DNA from: Bacillota bacterium
Lineage (GTDB): Bacteria > Bacillota > Limnochordia > Darwinibacteriales > Darwinibacteriaceae
Length of the DNA: 25,138 bases
NCBI GenBank assembly: GCA_012799115.1
Contig: JAAZLY010000140.1
Span: 1 to 25,138 of the forward strand
Reading direction: 5' to 3'
This document shows, piece by piece, positions 15,601-22,673 of this stretch (its first letter is position 1; each line of letters begins with the position of its first letter). The translations under genes and the position numbers were made by a program. The notes beneath the pieces are model-generated. The model had not been told where the DNA came from. It saw only the letters and a list, made by a program, of their open reading frames with translations, and made no database searches.

Positions 15601-16161
15601 ATCGACGCTGGTTTCATCTAGTTTACGCAGGGCTTGTTCTTTGCGCTGCCGATACTTAACGATGCCCGCCGTTTCCTCGAGTAAGACGCGGCGATCCTCT
15701 GACCGAACACTCAAGACCGCGTCAATTTGACCTTGTCCGATCACGGAATAACCCTCTCGGCCAAGGCCGGTGTCTGTAAACAGATCATGAATGTCCCGTA
15801 GGCGACAACTTTGCTTGTTTATGTAAAACTCACTCTCACCAGAACGGTAGACGCGCCTTGTCACAGTCACTTCTGAGTAATCGAGGGGGAAGAAGCTGGA
15901 AGAGTTATCCAGTGTGAGCTGTACTTCCGCCATACCCAGTGCCTTCTTACCTTCAGACCCGGCAAAAATCACGTCCTCCATTTTCTGACCACGGAGACTC
16001 TTCGCGCTTTGCTCTCCCATCACCCAGCGCAACGCATCAGAAATATTGCTCTTGCCGCTGCCGTTCGGTCCGACAATGCCGGTGATACCCGGACCAAAAT
16101 CGAGACACACAGGGCGCGCAAAAGACTTAAATCCCTGTATTTCCAAGCGTTTAAGGCGCAT
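12613..16161 (-). CDS. smc: chromosome segregation ATPase SMC
   Basis: A 1182-residue SMC, the core of the bacterial condensin (with ScpA/ScpB) that organises and resolves the nucleoid. N-terminal ATPase half with Walker A GPNGSGKS at 31-38, two long coiled-coil arms rich in E, Q, L and R, a central hinge (about 500-660, including EGYALGVRRIM and GSSLQNLI), and the C-terminal half with signature LSGGERALTAIAL, Walker B PFWVLDEIDAAL and the VTHRP H-loop. Length is typical (about 1186 in Bacillus). The ATG at 16161 follows GGAGG by 6 nt; a longer frame to 16206 lacks support. It is normally directly after rnc; here two extra genes intervene. Confidence 0.98.
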   Translation of the reverse strand: MRLKRLEIQGFKSFARPVCLDFGPGITGIVGPNGSGKSNISDALRWVMGEQSAKSLRGQKMEDVIFAGSEGKKALGMAEVQLTLDNSSSFFPLDYSEVTVTRRVYRSGESEFYINKQSCRLRDIHDLFTDTGLGREGYSVIGQGQIDAVLSVRSEDRRVLLEETAGIVKYRQRKEQALRKLDETSVDLLRVTDILHELQSQLGPLSEQAEQARLYLDLAERLQTAELDYHSLAWQAIDAKWVKVEETLLGLKEEYEAYNDGLAKVADEQARLTAEIAKLEEEIEAHQGELSRLQEAYNQGVHRVELYEERIRNHEARSEQLTGLIRAQGEELRLLEDEDGGLAHEIAALQEQIRGQEKEIQTHQADIEDLQQKQRQAQSTLNQLKDDFFDFMRELADKRNFQRGFAEREQNLQAQIAANEKELQNQAQRQMVGQETIRNYQARLDGLVEELKAKEALERDTLANLEQTKVSLGKVQKQLRQKEGELAQLRSRLKTLQELEEGYEGYALGVRRIMQHADMSKIVLGTVADVITVPQGLELAYEVALGSSLQNLITTGEEEAKRIIAWLQKVQGGRVTILPLDSVRGVEFSKDRKRLLEQEGVLGTGLDLLSFAEQYRPALASLLGRVVITEDLDIALALKRRLQQFSRIVTRDGSVVFPSGAMTGGSINSRTTGLLTRKGQLLQLEEDVQRLVKELDEIATQEASLTESIAQSEEKLAGLKKEGVETRFEIQRVEQEIGQSLSELGSIARAIQDLEEKRQDVEAQLASLTAEGEVAAAGVAELEQEELLRREQIQHQEVILSELSATLEEQALNQTQKQVKLAELKGVVQNQRILLTSLEQKKEAARKAQAEAQAELEALAELRSENEQMILETKAANETSSQQKAELQRVLEREKQKRQDLQKELSNLGAELIQVEKEQLKRERALYKSEVEQEQLQREREQILSTLAEQNLTLESILAREVSVKEGTLKRTIAGLRNEIKDLGMVNPGATQEYERVLERCSFLETQLQDLNEARERLQDVINEMDKLCRTKLWDVFRKVQAEFGTIFSQLFLGGKAELVLTDPDSILTTGIDIMARPPGKKLQNLLVLSGGERALTAIALLFAIRRVQPTPFWVLDEIDAALDESNLGRFVELMEEFSKETQFLVVTHRPRTMEAAHTLYGVTMGEDGFSQIISVALTEGG

Positions 16162-16194
16162 AGTATTCCTCCAAGACTTGTACTCATCCTGACT

Positions 16195-16203
16195 ATTGTA
16201 ACA
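16195..16203 (-). promoter_or_regulatory. putative extended -10 promoter of smc-ftsY
   Basis: On the minus strand TGTTACAAT (16203-16195) is an extended -10 (TGn plus TACAAT), with a T-rich but poor -35 (TTCTTT) 17 bp upstream of the hexamer. Start of transcription would be near 16188, 27 nt before the smc ATG. It fits the need for a separate smc promoter after the sigma-factor gene. Confidence 0.5.
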
Positions 16204-16257
16204 CATCTCGAAGGAAAAAAGAACCTTAAACCCCCTGACAAGGCATCTAGAACATGC

Positions 16258-16950
16258 CTAGCTTCTGCCTAAGGGCAGATCGAGGTATAAGTCCTCCCGC
16301 TTGCGGACAGTGGTGGGAACCTGGGGACTAAGTAGAGATCCATGCTCATCCAAGAGCCTGCGTAGCTTACTCTTCACCCTTGTCCTGGCATTGTCGATCA
16401 CCTTTAGCCCAATTCCCATCTCCTCCTCAATCTCCCTTGCTGTATAACCCCTTAAGAGCCGAATAATCACTGCATACTCCAGAATGGAAAGATGGTTGCG
16501 TAGTACATTACCAATCACTTCACTGATGTACTTGTCTTCATATACGGCTTCGGGATCAAACTCGGGTATGGCTGCAGCCACCAAGTCAAGCAAGGAGCGG
16601 GACTCATCGCTACCGATAGGAGTCTGAAGCGATGTAGCCTCATTCAGCAGACGGTGTTTGTTTCCAGTGGTCAGCTTAATCACATTGTAGACCCGCCGGA
16701 TGATGCAGATGTAGGCAAAGGAGCTGAATTTCACATCATACTCTTCCGGCTTATACTCCTCGATGGCGCTGAGTAGACCGATTAGCCCTTCCTGTAGCAG
16801 ATCTTCGAAGTCTAAGAAGGCGGAGTAATAGTTGCGAATGATGTACTTGACCATGGGAATGTACTTCACGACGAGGCTGTCCCTTGCCTCCTCGTCGCCA
16901 TCCCTCAGTCTTGTGATCAACTGTAGATCAATGCTCTGATTGTCCCGCAT
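16258..16950 (-). CDS. sigma-70 family RNA polymerase sigma factor, SigH (Spo0H)-like
   Basis: A 230-residue sigma factor with region 2 at about 10-95 (DLLQEGLIGLLSAIEEY for core binding, then FSSFAYICIIRRVYNVIK for -10 recognition) and region 4 at about 150-195 (YTAREIEEEMGIGLKVIDNARTR as HTH). The LLDLV...PE spacer and the VIDNARTRVKSKLRRLL end closely resemble Bacillus SigH (SIDNALQRVKRKL), the sigma factor for early sporulation and competence genes. Region 3 is minimal. About 30 residues after region 4 are not typical. Canonical sigH lies near rpmG-secE-nusG, so this may be a second, specialised paralogue. The ATG follows GGGGAGGAAGGTG. Its upstream region is shared with the divergent S24-like regulator, a likely controller. 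No anti-sigma gene is adjacent. Confidence 0.88.
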   Translation of the reverse strand: MRDNQSIDLQLITRLRDGDEEARDSLVVKYIPMVKYIIRNYYSAFLDFEDLLQEGLIGLLSAIEEYKPEEYDVKFSSFAYICIIRRVYNVIKLTTGNKHRLLNEATSLQTPIGSDESRSLLDLVAAAIPEFDPEAVYEDKYISEVIGNVLRNHLSILEYAVIIRLLRGYTAREIEEEMGIGLKVIDNARTRVKSKLRRLLDEHGSLLSPQVPTTVRKREDLYLDLPLGRS

Positions 16951-16988
16951 AAGAGCACCTTCCTCCCCTTGTTAGTCCAGGCTATCTA

Positions 16989-17118
16989 GTCCATGTATAT
17001 GCTTGGATTAGAACACTATACCTCGGAGATGGAAAAAGCGCTTCTCATACCATGTTTTATGTATATCTTCTGCATCATTGCCAGCTAACGCCTTGTTTAG
17101 ACCATGGTTTATGTAAAG
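16989..17118. repeat. recurring CCATG...TTTATGTA sites between the sigma factor and S24-like gene
   Basis: ACCATGTTTTATGTATA (17049-17065) and ACCATGGTTTATGTAAA (17101-17117) match at 15 of 17 positions and are 52 bp apart, close to five helical turns. A shorter relative, CCATGTATATG, lies at 16991-17001. The copies are in the same orientation. The 190-bp region between the two divergent genes holds no RNA gene or convincing consensus promoter; these repeats are its only clear structure and would suit operators for the S24-like protein. Confidence 0.5.
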
Positions 17119-17140
17119 GTTTTTTCTTTTCCCACACGGA

Positions 17141-17743
17141 ATGTTTCAGATACCGACTAACGTGAGGATGAGACTGAACTTGCCTGATTCAAACTACATA
17201 GACCAAATCGCAGCATTGATCAAACAGGATCCCAGTATCACCGTAGCGAAAATCGCCAAGGAACTGAAGTTCGCCGATAGCAAGTCCGTTTACTACTGGC
17301 TTGAAAAAAGCAATATCGGGGGAATCAAGGAGTTTAAGCGGAGGGTTCTGGGCAGTGAATCCAGAGAGTCTACTTTAGGTACCTTGGAGATCGACGGGGT
17401 CAGTCACTATCTTGTGTCCCTACCCCTTCGTGACTGGAATCCAGAAAACAAAAACCCCGGGAAGGAATGGCCCTTTTTGCATAGCCAGCCCCATCCACGA
17501 GGTTTATTCGCTATTCGTGTAGATACAAATCGCTACAGCCCAAGGTTCAGTAAGGAAGATGTGTTGGTCGTATCCGAGGGCGAAGATTACCCCGAAGGCT
17601 CCTGGGCTTTGCTCCAGACCAAGGGAGAATTCGTCATCGGCAAGATGATCGACAACCTGATTGTAGATCCGGTTTCTCTCCACTCTTACAGTGCCGATCT
17701 TGTCGGCGTTGGTCAAATCATCCACCAACAGCGCTTCCTCTAG
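17141..17743 (+). CDS. HTH plus degenerate S24/LexA-like regulator
   Basis: A roughly 200-residue protein. Residues about 20-68 (IDQIAALIKQDPSITVAKIAKEL...SVYYWLEK) look like a DNA-binding HTH. Residues about 118-198 follow the C-terminal LexA/CI-type peptidase fold: LFAIRVDTNRYSPRFSKEDVLVV, EGSWALLQ, FVIGKMI, LVGVGQII. In active members the first block reads GDSMxP with the catalytic Ser; here it is TNRYSP, so the Ser is replaced by Arg, while a Lys in GKMI may match the catalytic Lys. Self-cleavage is therefore unlikely, and it may bind DNA and sense another signal. The start is uncertain (ATG at 17141 or 17168, GTG at 17162; none has a well-placed GGAGG). Plus strand, divergent from the SigH-like gene, converging on rnc with 3 bp between stops. 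Confidence 0.75.
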   Translation: MFQIPTNVRMRLNLPDSNYIDQIAALIKQDPSITVAKIAKELKFADSKSVYYWLEKSNIGGIKEFKRRVLGSESRESTLGTLEIDGVSHYLVSLPLRDWNPENKNPGKEWPFLHSQPHPRGLFAIRVDTNRYSPRFSKEDVLVVSEGEDYPEGSWALLQTKGEFVIGKMIDNLIVDPVSLHSYSADLVGVGQIIHQQRFL

Positions 17744-17746
17744 GCT

Positions 17747-18436
17747 TTACTCCTGAATGCCCATCTTAACTAGGGCACTGCGCGCAGCCTCCTGTTCGGC
17801 TTCCTTCTTTGTATGACCCCTACCTGTACCGAGACACTCTTCTTCAAATCGGACTTCCACCACGAAGCTCTTGTCATGATCAGGACCTTCCTCCTGGACA
17901 AGGCGATAGACTGGTGGTTTTTTTGCGACCTGTTGGAAGTGCTCCTGCAAGGTTGACTTGGCATCGATCAGAGGCATTTGCTGTGCATCCCACTGGGGAA
18001 GATGCTCGATAATCACACGCCTGGCCTCATTGTAGCCTCCATCTAGGAAGATCGCTCCATAGACTGCTTCCAAGACGTCGCAAAGCAGGGAGTCACGTTC
18101 TTGGGCCTTGGCCCTTCTTTCTCCCTTACCAACCATCAAACAGTGATTCAGCTCCAAGTCTCGAGCCACTTCAGCCAAGGTGGATTCTCGCACCAAGAGA
18201 GAACGTATCTTGGCTAACTCCCCTTCGGGTAGTCTCGGGAATCTGTGGTATAAGTAAGAACTTATACTCAATTGCAAGACTGCATCACCTAAAAACTCCA
18301 AACGCTCGTTGTTTCTTTCTGGCTGGTGTCCGATGGAACGATGCGTCAGGGCCAGTTCTAAGTGCTTTGGATCCTGAAAATGATACCCCAGATTCCTTTG
18401 TAGCTTCTCAAGTCGCTCGTTTCCAAGTACAGACAT
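17747..18436 (-). CDS. rnc: ribonuclease III
   Basis: A 229-residue RNase III that cuts double-stranded RNA in rRNA precursors and some mRNAs. The catalytic domain has NERLEFLGDAVL with E44, E47 and D51, and CDVLEAVYGAIFLDGG with D120 and E123. A double-stranded RNA-binding domain fills about 158-229 (KSTLQEHFQQ, GxGxxKKEAEQEAARSAL). The ATG directly follows the TAG of fabF (TAGATG), with GAGGTGGGAG upstream, so it is the last gene of the fatty-acid operon. The 3' end faces the S24-like gene with 3 bp between stops and no terminator. Confidence 0.98.
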   Translation of the reverse strand: MSVLGNERLEKLQRNLGYHFQDPKHLELALTHRSIGHQPERNNERLEFLGDAVLQLSISSYLYHRFPRLPEGELAKIRSLLVRESTLAEVARDLELNHCLMVGKGERRAKAQERDSLLCDVLEAVYGAIFLDGGYNEARRVIIEHLPQWDAQQMPLIDAKSTLQEHFQQVAKKPPVYRLVQEEGPDHDKSFVVEVRFEEECLGTGRGHTKKEAEQEAARSALVKMGIQE

Positions 18437-19672
18437 CTAATTCTCCCACCTCTTAAAAGCTAGTGTAGCATTGTGCCCACCAAAGCCAAAGGAATTGGAT
18501 AATGCAACCTTCACATCGGCCTTACGGGATTGGTTAGGGACATAATCCAAGTCACAGTCGGGGTCTGCTTCTTCATAATTGTACGTCCCTGGTATGATCT
18601 GCTCCTGTAGCGTCATAAGACACACCGCTGCCTCAACGGCCCCTGCTGCGCCTAGTAAATGCCCTGTCAAGGACTTTGTGGAACTAACGGCCAAGGCATG
18701 GGCGTGGTCGCCGAAAACATGCTTGATGGCGATGGTCTCATAAAGGTCATTATACTCGGTAGACGTGCCATGGGCATTAATGTAGTCCACATCAGTTGGC
18801 AGAAGCCCACCATCCGCTAAGGCTTCAGACATGGCCCGCTGGGCCCCTTCACCTTCAGGCGCAGGACTTGTGATATGATAGGCGTCACCACTGGCACCAT
18901 AACCAACGATTTCTCCGTAGATCTTTGCCCCTCGGGCAAGTGCGTGATCGAGACGTTCGAGAACTAGCACTCCCGCTCCTTCTCCCATGACAAATCCATC
19001 TCGCCCCTTGTCAAAGGGTCGCGATGCCCTTTCTGGCTCAGCGTTGCGGGTCGATAGCGCCTTAGCCGACATAAACCCGGCCAGCCCCAGAGGGCAAAGA
19101 GCAGCTTCGCTTCCCCCGGCTAACATGATGTCAGCCTGGCCCCGGGCTATAATGCGAAAGGCATCTCCAATGGAATGGGTTCCAGTGGCACAAGCGGTCA
19201 CGGTACATGAATTAATACCTTTGGCCCCGGTTTGGATAGCAATTTGCCCGCTGGCCATGTCTGGGATCATCATCGGTACAAAGAAAGGACTCACCCGGTC
19301 TACGCCACGTTCCCAAAAGACCTTTGTTTGTTGCTGCACGGTCTCGATTCCGCCAATCCCTGATCCGACCAAGACACCGACACGCTCGGGCTTAACAAAG
19401 GGTAGATCCAGCTGGGAGTCAGCAAGACTCATCTTTGCGGCTGCAACGGCGAATTGAGCAAAACGATCCATACGACGGGCTTCTTTACGATCCATAAAAT
19501 CTGTAGGATCAAAATCGCGAACTTCAGCACCAATTTGGACAGCCATATCAGAGACATCATAGCGAGTGATCCGGCTCACGCCTGAAATACCTGCCAAGAG
19601 TGCCTTCCAAAGCTGATCTTTATCCCCAAGGGGTGATATGAGTCCAATTCCTGTAACCACTACGCGGTTCAT
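18437..19672 (-). CDS. fabF: 3-oxoacyl-[acyl-carrier-protein] synthase II
   Basis: A 411-residue KAS II that condenses malonyl-ACP with acyl-ACP in the elongation cycle of fatty acid synthesis; it also adjusts chain composition with temperature in several bacteria. The Cys-His-His triad is present: C161 in VTACATG, His in INAHGTSTEYND and His in STKSLTGHLLGAAG. The ATG at 19672 (MNRVVVTG) follows AGGGGGG by 6 nt; a longer frame to 19702 is discounted. It is separated from acpP by a perfect hairpin and directly abuts rnc. Confidence 0.98.
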   Translation of the reverse strand: MNRVVVTGIGLISPLGDKDQLWKALLAGISGVSRITRYDVSDMAVQIGAEVRDFDPTDFMDRKEARRMDRFAQFAVAAAKMSLADSQLDLPFVKPERVGVLVGSGIGGIETVQQQTKVFWERGVDRVSPFFVPMMIPDMASGQIAIQTGAKGINSCTVTACATGTHSIGDAFRIIARGQADIMLAGGSEAALCPLGLAGFMSAKALSTRNAEPERASRPFDKGRDGFVMGEGAGVLVLERLDHALARGAKIYGEIVGYGASGDAYHITSPAPEGEGAQRAMSEALADGGLLPTDVDYINAHGTSTEYNDLYETIAIKHVFGDHAHALAVSSTKSLTGHLLGAAGAVEAAVCLMTLQEQIIPGTYNYEEADPDCDLDYVPNQSRKADVKVALSNSFGFGGHNATLAFKRWEN

Positions 19673-19694
19673 CAAAGGCCCCCCTAATAAATAT

Positions 19695-19722
19695 GGTCCC
19701 AAAGTGAGCCCACTTTGGGACC
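19695..19722 (-). promoter_or_regulatory. perfect 12-bp stem-loop between acpP and fabF
   Basis: GGTCCCAAAGTG (19695-19706) and CACTTTGGGACC (19711-19722) form a perfect 12-bp inverted repeat with a 4-nt loop, starting 7 nt after the acpP stop. On the minus strand it is followed by ATATTTATTAG, not a run of T, then the fabF ribosome binding site. The form suits an RNA stabiliser or partial terminator that raises acpP output over fabF, or an RNase III processing site. It lies in the same operon as rnc. Confidence 0.75.
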
Positions 19723-19728
19723 GAAGTT

Positions 19729-19974
19729 CTACAATTGCTCTGTAATAAATTCCACCGCATCACGCACAGTGGCGATTTTCGCAGCTTCCTCATCGCTGAT
19801 CTGGAGATCAAACTCTTCCTCCAGGGCCATCACCAATTCTACTACATCCAGTGAATCGGCTCCCAAATCCTCTACAAAAGAGGCGTCTGGAGTCACTTCT
19901 CCATAACTAATGCCTAACTGCTCCACAACGATGGTTTTGACCTTCTCAAAAATTTTCTCATCAAAGTCTCCCAT
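19729..19974 (-). CDS. acpP: acyl carrier protein
   Basis: An 81-residue acidic ACP that carries growing acyl chains on a 4'-phosphopantetheine arm. The attachment serine is S41 in GADSLDVVELVMALEEEF. The ATG at 19974 is used because AAGGAGGTG lies 6 nt upstream; an in-frame GTG at 19983 is part of that site. The strong ribosome binding site and following hairpin agree with the high level of ACP needed. Located in the conserved fabG-acpP-fabF order. Confidence 0.98.
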   Translation of the reverse strand: MGDFDEKIFEKVKTIVVEQLGISYGEVTPDASFVEDLGADSLDVVELVMALEEEFDLQISDEEAAKIATVRDAVEFITEQL

Positions 19975-20019
19975 ACATGTCACCTCCTTCTGATCATCCT
20001 ATCAACTGTGTTACCTGCT

Positions 20020-20742
20020 TTATATTACTAAGCCACCATCACAATGGATGGTCTGACCGGTAATATACTTGTTTTCTTCTGAAACTAAGAAGTGCACAAG
20101 AGATGCTACATCATCCCTTTCCCCTGTTCTTCCAAGGGGAATGAGACGTAGAATTGCAGCCTTCTGCTCTTCCGTCAGAGCTTGGGTCATGTCAGTTTCA
20201 ATATAACCTGGAGCTACCACATTCACCAAGATATTCCGGCTGGCGACTTCTTTGGCTAGAGCTTTACTAAAACCAATTACGCCGGCTTTGGATGCTGCGT
20301 AGTTCGTCTGTCCTGCATTACCTATAACCCCAATCACAGACGAGATGTTGACAATCTTCCCCTGCTTCTGCTTTAGCATAGGCCTAATGGCTGCTCGGCA
20401 GACATTAAACACACCAGTAAGATTGGTGTCAATCACCTTCTGCCAGTCATCGTCGCCCATGCGCATCAGGAGGCTATCCTTGTTGATACCAGCATTGTTT
20501 ACGACAACATCAATCCGACCAAAACGCGTCATGATCTCTGTGAAGAGCTCCTCAACCTCAGAAACGTCCGTGACATCGGCAGCAATTCCTAGTACACCTT
20601 GGCTTTTCCAAGCTGAAAGACGTTCTTGGTCTCGTCCAGTTACAATCAACTCTGCACCTTCAGCCTTCAGACGCATGGCTATTGCTTCACCTATGCCCCT
20701 GGTTGCTCCGGTGACTAACACAATTTTCCCAAGCATATTCAT
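20020..20742 (-). CDS. fabG: 3-oxoacyl-[acyl-carrier-protein] reductase
   Basis: A 240-residue short-chain dehydrogenase/reductase that reduces 3-oxoacyl-ACP with NADPH. Cofactor motif TGATRGIGEA at 11-20, NNAG at 82-85, and the catalytic set S135, Y148 and K152 in NYAASK. The C-terminal CDGGLVI is typical. The ATG at 20742 (MNMLGKIV) follows GGAGGT by 10 nt and begins 4 nt after the fabD stop; the next ATG at 20736 is a possible alternative. A longer frame to 20793 runs inside fabD and is discounted. Confidence 0.97.
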   Translation of the reverse strand: MNMLGKIVLVTGATRGIGEAIAMRLKAEGAELIVTGRDQERLSAWKSQGVLGIAADVTDVSEVEELFTEIMTRFGRIDVVVNNAGINKDSLLMRMGDDDWQKVIDTNLTGVFNVCRAAIRPMLKQKQGKIVNISSVIGVIGNAGQTNYAASKAGVIGFSKALAKEVASRNILVNVVAPGYIETDMTQALTEEQKAAILRLIPLGRTGERDDVASLVHFLVSEENKYITGQTIHCDGGLVI

Positions 20743-20746
20743 GCTA

Positions 20747-21649
20747 CTATATACCTCCAGCTGTGACAAGTGAAAACTGCAAATTTGGTTCAATTCGCCT
20801 TGCCAAGGGCACTAAGAGACTTTCTGGACCTACCTCAATCATCGTCTCCAACCCCATGGCAGAGAGTTTTTGAACTTGACGTGTAAAGCGGACTGGACCT
20901 GTAATCTGAGACACCAGCTTCTCTTTGACCACTTCAGGTGAAGAGAGAAGAGTCTCTCCGTCATTGCTAAGAACTGGTATCTTGCAGGGAACCAGGTCGA
21001 GGTCTCTAACCACATCAGCAAACTCTGTAGCCACTGGCTCCATCAATGTAGAGTGGAAAGGACCTGACACGTTGAGGCGAATAACCCGTTTTGCTCCACG
21101 TTCTAGGGCTAGGGACGTCAGTTCTTCTAGCGCCCCTATTGTCCCACTTATCACTGTTTGATTTGGTGAGTTCTCGTTTGCTACCTGGATCGCGAGGCCT
21201 TTTCTGCGAACTTGATCGCAAAGGTCATAGACAGCCTCTAGATCCAAACCAAGCACCGCGGCCATTCCACCCTGAGGTGCCCTAGCCATCAACTGGCCTC
21301 GGGCTTGGGTCAAGCGAACTCCCTCGGCGAAGGAGAATGCGCCGGCAGCTGCAAGGGCTGTGATCTCGCCGAGACTATGGCCTAAAAAGACTTCTGGCTC
21401 GTAGCCTTCTTTGACCAACTCCCAGAGGGCCAAACAGGTAACGAAAATGGCCACCTGGGCATGGGACGTCTGGTTCAAGACGTCTTGTGGACCCTCCAAA
21501 CAGAGACTACCTAGGTCATAGCCTAAGATTTCACTGGCTTCGGTAAAGAGATGCCAGGCAGGGGTTCCCACGATCTTGGATGCCATACCCGGTTTCTGGA
21601 TTCCTTGTCCGGGAAAGGCAATAGCACAACTTTGAGCGCTATCACTCAC
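20747..21649 (-). CDS. fabD: malonyl-CoA:ACP transacylase
   Basis: A 300-residue enzyme that transfers malonyl from CoA to ACP. AFPGQGIQKPGM opens the fold, the nucleophile is S92 in GHSLGE, R117 binds the malonyl carboxylate, and H199 in GPFHSTLM completes the dyad. The start is the GTG at 21649, 7 nt after GGAGGG; an upstream in-frame TTG at 21667 would include that site. The gene overlaps the fabH end by 8 bp. Its product uses malonyl-CoA, the ligand that relieves FapR repression of this operon. Confidence 0.96.
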   Translation of the reverse strand: MSDSAQSCAIAFPGQGIQKPGMASKIVGTPAWHLFTEASEILGYDLGSLCLEGPQDVLNQTSHAQVAIFVTCLALWELVKEGYEPEVFLGHSLGEITALAAAGAFSFAEGVRLTQARGQLMARAPQGGMAAVLGLDLEAVYDLCDQVRRKGLAIQVANENSPNQTVISGTIGALEELTSLALERGAKRVIRLNVSGPFHSTLMEPVATEFADVVRDLDLVPCKIPVLSNDGETLLSSPEVVKEKLVSQITGPVRFTRQVQKLSAMGLETMIEVGPESLLVPLARRIEPNLQFSLVTAGGI

Positions 21650-22673
21650 GGACGAGCCCTCCCTCAAACCACCTCAGAACAAGTGCAGACCACGTCAATC
21701 CTGCGCCGAAACCGACAAGGACAACATAATCCCCATGTTTGAGATCTCCCGTCTGGGCTAGTTCATCGAGGGCCAAACCAATGCTCGCCGCTGACGTATT
21801 GCCATAACGATCGACATTGACAAAAAAACGTTCCTCCGGGATTTCCAGCCGATTTGCAGCAGAACGGATGATGCGAATATTCGCTTGATGGGGCACCACC
21901 CAAACAACATCTTCCATCGCTAGACCCGCTTTGGCCACAACCCGTTTCGCCGATTCTTCTAGGATTCTAACTGCAAACTTGAATACGTCACTACCTTGCA
22001 TTTTGATAAAATGCTGGCGCCTGTGGACACTCTCTAGGGAAGCTGGCTGCAAAGACCCGCCTCCAGGTAGTTGAAGTACGCCACCGCTCGCTCCGTCTGC
22101 ACCCAATTCGGAGGCAAGAAAGCCAAAGCCATTTGGCACCTCGCCTAAGATCGCTGCTCCGGCTCCATCTCCAAAGAGCACGGAGGTGGACCTATCCTCG
22201 TAGTCTGTAATTCTGCTCAGGATATCTACACCCACAACCAGTGCCTTTTTGTATGGGCCCCCTCGGAGCATACTTTCTGCCACAGTCAAAGCATAGCCAA
22301 AGCCGCTACAACCAGCAGACAAGTCAAAGGCCGGGATCGCGTTGATTCCAAGCCGGTCTTGGAGCAGACAAGCCGTTGCAGGAAAAGCCATATCTGGAGT
22401 AACTGTGGCGCAGATGATCAGATCCAAGTCTTCTGCCTGAATCTGGGCACGCTCCAATGCCTTCAGCGCCGCTTCATATGCTAGATGCGAGGATGCAGTA
22501 CCTTGATCTGCGATTCTTCGCTCACGAATTCCCGTTCTTGTAACAATCCATTCATCTGATGTATCAACCATAGCTTCAAGCTGGGCGTTGGTCAATACCC
22601 CCTCTGGCACAGCAGAGCCGGTTCCCAAAATCCCAATAGCCTTGATCGATTCTCTCATCTCTGTCACTATCAC
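21642..22673 (-). CDS. fabH: 3-oxoacyl-[acyl-carrier-protein] synthase III
   Basis: A 343-residue KAS III that starts fatty acid synthesis by condensing an acyl-CoA primer with malonyl-ACP. The catalytic triad is C122 in LSAGCSGFGYAL, H262 in VPHQANIRI and N292 in RYGNTSAAS. The start is a GTG overlapping the plsX TGA (GTGA), with GAGG 5 nt upstream; an ATG five codons later lacks a binding site. Primer preference (straight or branched) cannot be read from the sequence. plsX-fabH-fabD is the usual order in many Bacillota. Confidence 0.97.
   Translation of the reverse strand: MIVTEMRESIKAIGILGTGSAVPEGVLTNAQLEAMVDTSDEWIVTRTGIRERRIADQGTASSHLAYEAALKALERAQIQAEDLDLIICATVTPDMAFPATACLLQDRLGINAIPAFDLSAGCSGFGYALTVAESMLRGGPYKKALVVGVDILSRITDYEDRSTSVLFGDGAGAAILGEVPNGFGFLASELGADGASGGVLQLPGGGSLQPASLESVHRRQHFIKMQGSDVFKFAVRILEESAKRVVAKAGLAMEDVVWVVPHQANIRIIRSAANRLEIPEERFFVNVDRYGNTSAASIGLALDELAQTGDLKHGDYVVLVGFGAGLTWSALVLRWFEGGLVRE

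Noticed and set aside
16241..16259. AGGCAT...ATGCCT hairpin at the end of the sigma-factor gene as a terminator
   Set aside because: The stem is only 6 bp and the T run begins about 20 nt later, so it lacks the form of an intrinsic terminator; it may be chance.
17501..17743. Active LexA/SOS repressor
   Set aside because: The catalytic serine is missing and no recognisable SOS box lies nearby.
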